Positions 40,156 through 47,776 of a stretch of 64,000 nt of DNA are shown one piece after another. Positions within the stretch are counted from its first letter, which is position 1. The number at the start of each line of letters is the position of its first letter. Under the pieces are notes generated by a model. That model made no database searches. It was given only the letters and a program-made list of their open reading frames with translations, and had not been told where the DNA came from. Source of the stretch: Bacilli bacterium (lineage in GTDB: Bacteria > Bacillota_I > Bacilli_A > RFN20 > CAG-826); contig JALCSW010000001.1 in assembly GCA_022653695.1 (NCBI GenBank), positions 301,034 through 365,033 on the forward strand, read 5' to 3'. Position numbers and translations under genes: made by a program.

Positions 40156-41094
40156 TCAGCGGGCGGGCGAAGCGGCGGCCTTTTTCTTGTCCTTAAGGGT
40201 AACGACAAGAAAGGCGACGCCGGCGACGATGACAAGGCCGCCAAAGACCATAGCGCAAACCGGATAGGCCAAACCGGAATAACTGAGATCGGCGGTTTCA
40301 AGATGGACCGAAGCGGCATCACGGAAATAGAAGTCGAAGATGCCGTTGCTCGCAATGGTGGCGCCCACGAGCATGACAGCGACGCTGTCGAGAACGCCGG
40401 CGAGGGAAAGATCTTTCTTGTTCTTAATGATGAAACCGGCGACGATCGCTAACACTGAGGCGATGGCGAGGCCAAGGCAACTAAAGCCAAGAACCGAGGA
40501 GACCTGCAGATTGTAGGCTATAAGATTATCCCCACGAGCCCAAATGCCAACCATGGCAAGCAAAATCTCAAGCGCCGTGAGGCCAAGGAAGAGACCACCG
40601 CCATATGAAAGACCAGTGAGAAGAACCTTACTATCGCGGCCATCGAAAACGCGAACCATCGGAATGTTCGCGGCGATAAGAAGAACGATCGCGATGAGAA
40701 GGCCTAGCACAACGATAAAAGGGATGCTCCCAAAGGAAAGAAGATCGAAATAAACGGCCGCATTCGCAATGGCGAAAACCGCTCCAATATATCCTTCAAC
40801 GATAAAGGCGGTAAAACTCTTGACGATGGTGTCATCATCGTCCGGCTTAATGATGCTTTTCACGGCTTGGACGAAACCATAAATACTGATCATGAACATG
40901 GTCAAACCAATGGCGGCCAATTCAAGGTTGAAGTTAAAAGCGAAAACCTTGTCACCGGTAAAAGCGGTGTTGATGGCCGTCCACCAAAGCGGAGTGACGA
41001 AAATGCCATAATAAAGGCCCAGAACGCCAAACGCGCAGGCAATCAACGCATGGAAAATCAACGATAAGGTACGAGAAGTGTTGCCATATTTCAT
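40156..41094 (-). CDS. Multi-TM membrane protein of unknown function
   Basis: 312 aa, multiple hydrophobic segments; no family recognised. Confidence 0.75.
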   Translation of the reverse strand: MKYGNTSRTLSLIFHALIACAFGVLGLYYGIFVTPLWWTAINTAFTGDKVFAFNFNLELAAIGLTMFMISIYGFVQAVKSIIKPDDDDTIVKSFTAFIVEGYIGAVFAIANAAVYFDLLSFGSIPFIVVLGLLIAIVLLIAANIPMVRVFDGRDSKVLLTGLSYGGGLFLGLTALEILLAMVGIWARGDNLIAYNLQVSSVLGFSCLGLAIASVLAIVAGFIIKNKKDLSLAGVLDSVAVMLVGATIASNGIFDFYFRDAASVHLETADLSYSGLAYPVCAMVFGGLVIVAGVAFLVVTLKDKKKAAASPAR

Positions 41095-41154
41095 ATTTTT
41101 TTACCTCACGAGCGACTGGGGCTTCAAAAAGAATGCCTTCAGCGCGACTTACTA

Positions 41155-41183
41155 ATTTAAGTCTATCTTATAAAGATAGTCAA
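41155..41183 (-). promoter_or_regulatory. Promoter with palindromic operator for the 312-aa membrane protein
   Basis: Minus strand TTGACT-N17-TTAAAT; spacer carries CTATCTT-ATA-AAGATAG (41163-41179). Confidence 0.75.
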
Positions 41184-41225
41184 TGCGTGACTTCTCCGCG
41201 GCCCCCAAAACCCCACTATCAATGG

Positions 41226-42419
41226 TCATTTGCCTATTTTTTCAGAAACGGCGATGGAACTCATCAAAGCCCAGGACAGATTATATCCACCGCACAAACC
41301 ATCGATGTCAAGAACCTCGCCGGCGAAGAAAACGCCCTTCTCCCGCTTGGACTCCAAACCAGAAACCACATCCCCAAGAGAAACTCCGCCTAAACTGACC
41401 TGGCTGTTAACAAACGGATAGGGGCTCGCCGGAACGAAGACAAGGTCCTTCATTGAACGGGCGAGAATCTTTAGCTGAGTGGTTGAAAGATTGTTCTGCT
41501 GAATATGATTAATTTTATAAAAAAACGAAACTAATGATTTGGGAAAATACCCGTCTAAGAAGTTAGTTGGGTTGAGTTTATGAAAAGCGGATAAATCATC
41601 AAGCAAAACGGACTCCGCTTGATCGGGGAAGAAATCAAGGTGGATGGAGGATAGCGCCAACACCCCTAAGCGCATCAGAACGCTCTCAAGATTGAAAATC
41701 ACAATGCCGGAAAGGCCATTGCCCTTAAAAAGAACTTCGCCTCTTTCCTTAAAGAGAACATGGGTGCCCGCGATGGCTTTGACGGAAACTTTGCGGCGCA
41801 AGCCAGAGAGCGGCTTGACGTCTTCGGGGTTCTTGACTTGAATAGGGCAAAGCCCTGGACGAAGGGGAACGATATCGTATCCGTGCTTTTTCAAAAGCGG
41901 AAAGGTTTCCCCGTCGCTCCCCAAATTCGGAGTCGAAGCTCCGCCAATGGTGAAAACGACCTTATCAAAAAATCCAAAATCCATGCAACTTAGGTTTAGA
42001 ATGCGATATTGAGAGCCTTTTTGCACGTAGTCGGTCACTAAGCAATCCAAGTGGATAGTAACGCCAAACCGCCGAAGGGAGGCAACAAGAAAATCAGTAT
42101 AAGCCACGGCGTTATAACTTTCAGGATAAACATTATCGCCTTCACGGCGAACAGGCACGCCAAAGGATCTGATCACCGAAACGAGATATTCAAAAGGATA
42201 GGCTTTGATGGCCTCTTCCATAAACTTGGGATGGTTATATTTCTCGCCCTTCAAATCGACGTTGAGTAAATTGCAACGCCCGTTCCCGGTCGCGCAAAGT
42301 TTGCGTCCAAGTTTCTTTTCCTTTTCAAAAATGTGAATCTCATACTCGGGGTGATCCTGTTTAAGCAAAAGGGCAGTATAAATCCCAGAGGCTCCCCCGC
42401 CAATAATCGCTATCCGCAT
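41226..42419 (-). CDS. NAD(P)/FAD-dependent oxidoreductase, HI0933/BaiN-like
   Basis: IIGGGASGIYTALLLKQ, KLGRKLCATGNGRCNLLN, VSLGGVSLGDVVSGLESKREKGVFFAGEVLDIDGLCGGYNLSWAL. Confidence 0.93.
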   Translation of the reverse strand: MRIAIIGGGASGIYTALLLKQDHPEYEIHIFEKEKKLGRKLCATGNGRCNLLNVDLKGEKYNHPKFMEEAIKAYPFEYLVSVIRSFGVPVRREGDNVYPESYNAVAYTDFLVASLRRFGVTIHLDCLVTDYVQKGSQYRILNLSCMDFGFFDKVVFTIGGASTPNLGSDGETFPLLKKHGYDIVPLRPGLCPIQVKNPEDVKPLSGLRRKVSVKAIAGTHVLFKERGEVLFKGNGLSGIVIFNLESVLMRLGVLALSSIHLDFFPDQAESVLLDDLSAFHKLNPTNFLDGYFPKSLVSFFYKINHIQQNNLSTTQLKILARSMKDLVFVPASPYPFVNSQVSLGGVSLGDVVSGLESKREKGVFFAGEVLDIDGLCGGYNLSWALMSSIAVSEKIGK

Positions 42420-42479
42420 AGCAATAGTCTATTCCATTTGGGGCAACAACGAAAACAAGATAGACTTTATTTAATGGTC

Positions 42480-43823
42480 TTATTTTTCTAGATAACGCTT
42501 AATCTCAAATGGTGTCACTTGTGACCTATATTCGTCCCATTCAATTTCTTTGGCTTCCAAATACTTGCCATAAGCGTGTTCGCCGACAACCTCCTTCATG
42601 AGTGGATCGGCCTTGAAGTCTTGGATGGCCTCGTGCAGGTTGTTCGGCATATTGGGAATGCCTTGGGCGACTCTCTGATCAGCGCTCAAAGAAAAGATGT
42701 TATCGTAGACAGGCGGCACGATTTCATCGTCTTTCGCGTTGAGGATCCCATCGAGGCCGCTGGCCAAAATTCCAGAAAGGGCCAAATATGGGTTGGCTGA
42801 CGAATCGACGCAACGGATTTCGGTTCTGGTGCTGGAGCCTCTTGTGGCAGGAATGCGGATCATCGACGAACGGTTGGCATCGCTCCAACAAACATAACAC
42901 GGAGCTTCATATCCTGGAATCAAACGCTTATATGAATTGACGATCGGATTCGTAAGAAGGGCGAATCCGCGTGCGTGCTTGATTATCCCGGTGATCCATT
43001 TGCGGCACACCAAGGACAATTTCATGGGATCGTTCGCATCAAAGAAAATATCGTTGCCATCTTTGTCGGCCAAAGAGCAATTCGTGTGCATTCCGCTTCC
43101 ATTGATTCCAGCCACCGGTTTAGGCATGAACGAAGCCAAATAGCCATCTTTGTGGGCCACGAACTTAACGACTTGCTTGAACGTCTGAACGTCATCGCAG
43201 GCCTGAAGAACGTTTGAAAAACGGAAATTGATTTCGTTTTGCCCTGGAGCGACTTCATGATGGGCGGTCTGAATGACAAAACCTAGTTTCTCGAGTTCCA
43301 AAGCGATATCGCGACGAACATATTCGCTGCCATCGATCGGCGAAAGGTCAAAATAAGAAGCCTGATCGAGCGGCTCCATAATCGGATGGCCCTTATCGTC
43401 CAATTTGAAAAGAAAGAACTCCGGCTCGAAACCAACGTTAAGGTTTTCAAAACCGGCCTCTCGCATTTTGGAGATCGCCTGCTTCAAAATGAAACGCGGG
43501 TCTCCCGGAAAGGGTTTCCCATAAGGCGTGTAAACATCGCAAACCAAGCGGGCGATCTTTCCATGGGAGCTGTCTTCAAAATCCAAAACCATCCAAGTTG
43601 AAAGGTCGGGACGAAGATACATGTCCGCCTCTTTGATGCGAACAAAGCCCTCGATGGAAGACCCATCGAACATGATTTTATTGCCAAGAGCGGCCGGCAA
43701 CTGACTTACGGCGATTTCAACCGCTTTGATAGTCCCTAGAATATCGGTGAATTGAAGACGGACATATTGAACGTCTTCGGCCTTTGCCATCTCCAAAATA
43801 TCCTTTTTAGTGTACTTTTGCAT
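42480..43823 (-). CDS. glnA: Glutamine synthetase type I
   Basis: FDGSSIEGFVRIKEADMYL, VAPGQNEINFRF, NGSGMHTNCSL, NPIVNSYKRLIPGYEAPCYVCWSDANRSSMIRIPA. Confidence 0.96.
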   Translation of the reverse strand: MQKYTKKDILEMAKAEDVQYVRLQFTDILGTIKAVEIAVSQLPAALGNKIMFDGSSIEGFVRIKEADMYLRPDLSTWMVLDFEDSSHGKIARLVCDVYTPYGKPFPGDPRFILKQAISKMREAGFENLNVGFEPEFFLFKLDDKGHPIMEPLDQASYFDLSPIDGSEYVRRDIALELEKLGFVIQTAHHEVAPGQNEINFRFSNVLQACDDVQTFKQVVKFVAHKDGYLASFMPKPVAGINGSGMHTNCSLADKDGNDIFFDANDPMKLSLVCRKWITGIIKHARGFALLTNPIVNSYKRLIPGYEAPCYVCWSDANRSSMIRIPATRGSSTRTEIRCVDSSANPYLALSGILASGLDGILNAKDDEIVPPVYDNIFSLSADQRVAQGIPNMPNNLHEAIQDFKADPLMKEVVGEHAYGKYLEAKEIEWDEYRSQVTPFEIKRYLEK

Positions 43824-43991
43824 GATGATTTATAACCTTTCTTCATAAATCCGCCCTAATTATTGGATATTTTGGAATTCATTCAATACTTTTTTCCAAA
43901 AATTAGTTTTTCTTCGATGCCACAGCCCCACAAAAGCCATCGTCGATCGAACCGCGCAAAACCCAACGGATCCGCTTCGATGCGGCAATCG

Positions 43992-44018
43992 AAAAAACGC
44001 GCCTGATGGGCGCGTCCA
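43992..44018 (-). terminator. Intrinsic terminator after dtxR-family gene
   Basis: Minus strand ACGCGCCCATCAGGCGCGTTTTTTC. Confidence 0.8.
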
Positions 44019-44023
44019 ATTCG

Positions 44024-44401
44024 TTAACTTTTTGATTTAGCTACGACTTTTGACTCGATCGCTTTGAACGTCTCTTCGGAAATGACATGCTCGATTTGGC
44101 AGCAATCGATCTCCGCTGTCTCGGAAGAGACGCCAATGCTTTCCAAATAGGCCCGCAAAACCTTATGGCGATGATAAACCTCGCTCGCCACTTTAACGCC
44201 CAACGGGGTGAGGGCCAACTCGCCATAGCGAGCCTTGCTGATAAACCCGCGAGATTTCAATTCGCTCGCCATCTGCGTAGCAGCCGGTTTGCTGACACGC
44301 AAAGCCTTGGCAACGTTCGTGATCGAAAGAGGAAGTTCCTTTTCGCCAAGAACCAAAATGGTCTCCAAATAATCTTCCACCGCTTTTGAGTTCTTTCTCA
44401 T
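44024..44401 (-). CDS. DtxR/MntR-family metal-dependent regulator
   Basis: AVEDYLETILVLGEKELPLSITNVAKALRVSKPAATQMASELKSRGFI, HRHKVLRAYLESIGV, CQIEHVISEETFKAIE; start MRKNSK. Confidence 0.92.
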   Translation of the reverse strand: MRKNSKAVEDYLETILVLGEKELPLSITNVAKALRVSKPAATQMASELKSRGFISKARYGELALTPLGVKVASEVYHRHKVLRAYLESIGVSSETAEIDCCQIEHVISEETFKAIESKVVAKSKS

Positions 44402-44454
44402 GTTAGTTAGATTATACATTCTTATACGATGTTTATGAAAGTTTTGCTTGCCCC

Positions 44455-44511
44455 TTGTGGAAACGATCCCATTTGTCTATTATATTCATGGCTAGTTAAC
44501 ACGGGTTAACT
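44455..44511 (+). promoter_or_regulatory. feoAB promoter and DtxR-type operator
   Basis: TTGTGG-N17-TATTAT (44455-44483); perfect palindrome AGTTAAC-ACGG-GTTAACT (44494-44511) at the start region. Confidence 0.8.
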
Positions 44512-44529
44512 TTGCTAGGGGAGAATCGA

Positions 44530-44820
44530 ATGTCACAACCAGACGATAATAGACGCCGATTGAGTCTTAAAGCCGGTGAATGCGGCCATCTTAGCGACCT
44601 GAGAAGAGGCCAAAAGGCCATCGTTCTCGATTTCCATAACGACAATGCAGCCCTAAGGCGCCACCTTTTGGATATGGGAATCACCAAAGGGGTCGTGGTC
44701 GGAGTCAAGAAGGTTGCCCCACTGGGCGATCCCGTTTGCATTGAATTAAGAGGATACGAATTAGCGATTCGTCGCGCCGATATGCGTGGAATTGACATTC
44801 AAGTATTGGGCGACAAATGA
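44530..44820 (+). CDS. feoA: Ferrous iron transport protein FeoA
   Basis: DLRRGQKAIVLDFHNDNAALRRHLLDMGITKGVVVGVKKVAPLGDPVCIELRGYELAIRRADM; ATGA overlap with feoB. Confidence 0.92.
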   Translation: MSQPDDNRRRLSLKAGECGHLSDLRRGQKAIVLDFHNDNAALRRHLLDMGITKGVVVGVKKVAPLGDPVCIELRGYELAIRRADMRGIDIQVLGDK

Positions 44821-46910
44821 GAACGGTAGGACTGGTTGGAAACCAAAACGCCGGCAAAACGACCCTTTTCAACGCCCTTACTGGCATGAATGCGACGGTT
44901 GGGAATTGGCCCGGCGTCACCATCGAACGAAAAGAAGGGCAAATCAAAGGGGCTCCGGATTGCAAACTGGTTGACACCCCCGGGGTGTATTCCCTTTCTC
45001 CCTATACCGATGAGGAAAAGGTGACACGCGCGTTTTGTCTCAATTCGCACCCCGATCTCATCATCAACATCATCGACGCCACTTCCCTTGAGCGTTCGCT
45101 CTACCTCACGACGCAACTGGCCGAACTTTCGACCGATGTCATCGTCGCCCTCAACATGGCGGACATCTTGGAATCGCGTGGAATCGCGATAAACGATGAC
45201 AAGTTATCCGAAGAACTTGGTTTAACGGTGGTGCGCATAAGCGCCAAAACAAACGAGGGCGTCGATAACTTAATCAGAATAATCGCCAAGGGAACCTACA
45301 AAAAGAACCCTCATCTCAAAATCTACGCCAACGACGTTCAAAAAGAGCTGGTTCATCTTGAAGGGGACCTCAACACCGAACTCGAGGAATCCGGAAACCC
45401 CAAATTCGCAGCCGTCAAACTCTTTGAAGGCGATCCCTTCTTTCAGGCGCTCAACAACAGTTCCACGAAAAAGGAAATCCAGGAAATCGAAGGCAAATAC
45501 GACATGGACGCCGAGCAAATCATCGCCGACCAACGTTATGACTTCGTCACGAAAGTCAAACGCGACTGCTGCTCGGAAAAGCCAGTGCGGGAATCGGTCA
45601 CGGACAGACTGGATCGCGTTTTCTTGAACAAATGGGCGGCCATCCCCATCTTCATCCTCATCATGGGCCTCGTGTACTTCCTTTCCGTGGGCGTGGTCGG
45701 TTCTTTGACTTCCGATTTCATCGACGCCCTGTTCAATGGGTCGGAAACGATTGAGGTCTTTTTCAACGAAGTCCCGTTCGCCATAACGGGTCTTGGTCCT
45801 TTGCTTGGCCAAGCGATCGTTAACGCCGGTGGCAGCGTTTGGTCGGCTGATTTGGTTCAAAACGGCGCTATCGCGGGCATTTCGGCCGTTTTGACCTTCG
45901 TGCCCCAACTTGCCATGCTTTTCCTTTCGATGGCCATCTTGGAAGCCAGCGGATACATGAACCGCATCGCTTTCTTTCTCGACAAGATATTCAAGAAATT
46001 CGGGCTTTCGGGCAAGAGCATCATCCCTTTCATAGTGGGAACCGGATGCTCCGTGCCTGGGGTCATGAGCGCCCGCACGGTCGAAAACAAAGACGAACGG
46101 GAAATGACGATTATGCTCACTCCGTTTATTCCCTGCAGCGCCAAACTCCCGATCATCACCGCCTTCGCTTCCGTTCTCAGCCCCACTTATGGGTGGCTTA
46201 TCTCGCTCAGCCTCTATTTCCTCTCGATCGTCATCGTTCTTATCAGCGCCATTATCCTAAAGAAACTGAATAAGCATCCCTCGGATTCGAGTTTCATCAG
46301 CGAACTTCCGGCCTATAAACTGCCAAACCCCAAATACGTCATGAGGGAGGTCGGCGAGAAAACGTGGTCTTTCATCGAGCGGGCCGCAACCGTCATCTTC
46401 TTTTGCTCGATCGTCGTTTGGGTCTTGACCCGCTTCACGTGGACGTGGGAATACGTCGGGCCGGCCTCCCTTGGCGCCACCGAAACCGATATCGATCGCT
46501 CGATGCTGGCCGACATCGGCAAAGGATTGGCATATCTGTTCATTCCCGCCTGGGGCGGGGTTTACAGTTGGGGCGCCACCGTAAGCGCCATTCAGGGCCT
46601 CATCGCCAAAGAGCAGGTCATATCCTCTCTCTCCGTTATCGCGGGCGAGAACATCACGACCGCCATGACGAGTTCCGGAAGCCTCTTCTACTACTTCACG
46701 ATGCGGCCGCTCGCCGCTTACAGTTTCATGGTCTATAACCTCTTCAGCATTCCCTGCGTAGGCGCCTTGGCGGCCATGCGCAAGGAACTTGGCTCAAGGA
46801 AAGCGATGGGGAAAGCGATCGGCCTCGAACTGTCATGGGCTTACGTCGTGGCCAGCTTTTTCGGAATCATCGCGTGGGGAATCGGCGGATGGGGGGTCAT
46901 CGGCTTATGA
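44817..46910 (+). CDS. feoB: Ferrous iron transporter FeoB
   Basis: GLVGNQNAGKTTLFNALTGMNATVGNWPGVTIERKEG, VDTPGVYSLSPYTDEE, Gate motif SFLVGTGCSVPG-like (PFIVGTGCSVPGVMSARTVEN). Confidence 0.97.
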   Translation: MRTVGLVGNQNAGKTTLFNALTGMNATVGNWPGVTIERKEGQIKGAPDCKLVDTPGVYSLSPYTDEEKVTRAFCLNSHPDLIINIIDATSLERSLYLTTQLAELSTDVIVALNMADILESRGIAINDDKLSEELGLTVVRISAKTNEGVDNLIRIIAKGTYKKNPHLKIYANDVQKELVHLEGDLNTELEESGNPKFAAVKLFEGDPFFQALNNSSTKKEIQEIEGKYDMDAEQIIADQRYDFVTKVKRDCCSEKPVRESVTDRLDRVFLNKWAAIPIFILIMGLVYFLSVGVVGSLTSDFIDALFNGSETIEVFFNEVPFAITGLGPLLGQAIVNAGGSVWSADLVQNGAIAGISAVLTFVPQLAMLFLSMAILEASGYMNRIAFFLDKIFKKFGLSGKSIIPFIVGTGCSVPGVMSARTVENKDEREMTIMLTPFIPCSAKLPIITAFASVLSPTYGWLISLSLYFLSIVIVLISAIILKKLNKHPSDSSFISELPAYKLPNPKYVMREVGEKTWSFIERAATVIFFCSIVVWVLTRFTWTWEYVGPASLGATETDIDRSMLADIGKGLAYLFIPAWGGVYSWGATVSAIQGLIAKEQVISSLSVIAGENITTAMTSSGSLFYYFTMRPLAAYSFMVYNLFSIPCVGALAAMRKELGSRKAMGKAIGLELSWAYVVASFFGIIAWGIGGWGVIGL

Positions 46911-47107
46911 TGAATTGGATTGATTTCTGGGTCGTCCTCTCCATCGTCGTTCTGGTCCTCGCGATCGTCTTTTTCCGCTACGTCTATCCGCGTCTCAAAT
47001 ATCGAAGCGGCAACAAGATCGTTCAGCAGTATCGGCACCGCTATGGCCGCAATCGCGGGTGCCGACGCAAATGCCGGCATGGACGCCGACATGATATGAA
47101 AAAATAA
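46907..47107 (+). CDS. FeoB-associated small membrane protein with Arg/His/Cys tail
   Basis: MMNWIDFWVVLSIVVLVLAIVFFRYVYPRLKYRSGN...GCRRKCRHGRRHDMKK; ATGATGA overlap with feoB stop; short TM plus Cys-containing tail. Confidence 0.7.
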   Translation: MMNWIDFWVVLSIVVLVLAIVFFRYVYPRLKYRSGNKIVQQYRHRYGRNRGCRRKCRHGRRHDMKK

Positions 47108-47152
47108 AAATTCCGCAATTCAGGAATTCATACCTAACTTGCGGGATTTGAA
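47107..47152. terminator. Terminator-like inverted repeat between feo operon and gtrA
   Basis: AAATTCCGCAA...CTTGCGGGATTT. Confidence 0.6.
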
Positions 47153-47737
47153 TCAAGCTTTCTTTTCGTTTTTCTTTGGGGCTCGGAACAAAATGAATTT
47201 CCGGCTTGTGTAGTTATAGACCATCGTGACGCAAGTCTGCAGAACGAAGCAAACTAGATAAGCCCACGTCTCGCCTGTAGCCTTGCCAACGAAGATGGCG
47301 AACAACCCAATAGGGGTGGCGTCCGTTATGCTGATCCCGAAAGACGTTTGAACGACGAAACGGCCAAGCATCATCAAACCGACGCCGATAAGCAAGCCAA
47401 CGGCCGAAAGAATGACGAAATACAGCATGTAGAGCTTGCTGCGCGCTTTTTTCTCGTCTTTGACGTTTTTAAAGACCCACAGGAGGGAAAGCAGGTAATT
47501 CACGACCGTCGAAACCAGAAAGCCGCAGGCGGTGGAAATGGCGGTGATCGCGTCGCCGCTAGTCAAAGACTTCCCGATCGCCCCCTGAATTAGGAGCCGC
47601 ACCAAAAGATCGACGAGCGTGGCGATGAGGCCCACGACCACGAATCGGAGGATCTCCAGCCAAATATTCCTGTCGCGCTTATCTTTTGCCTCCTTTGCCG
47701 CAGGGGTCGGAGGAATTTCTTTGTTTTCGTTTTTCAT
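47153..47737 (-). CDS. GtrA family membrane protein
   Basis: LEILRFVVVGLIATLVDLLVRLLI, CGFLVSTVVNYLLSLLWVFKNV, NYTSRKFILFR. Confidence 0.88.
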   Translation of the reverse strand: MKNENKEIPPTPAAKEAKDKRDRNIWLEILRFVVVGLIATLVDLLVRLLIQGAIGKSLTSGDAITAISTACGFLVSTVVNYLLSLLWVFKNVKDEKKARSKLYMLYFVILSAVGLLIGVGLMMLGRFVVQTSFGISITDATPIGLFAIFVGKATGETWAYLVCFVLQTCVTMVYNYTSRKFILFRAPKKNEKKA

Positions 47738-47776
47738 GCGCCTTATCTTAAACCTCTTTCATTAGATGCGAAATCC

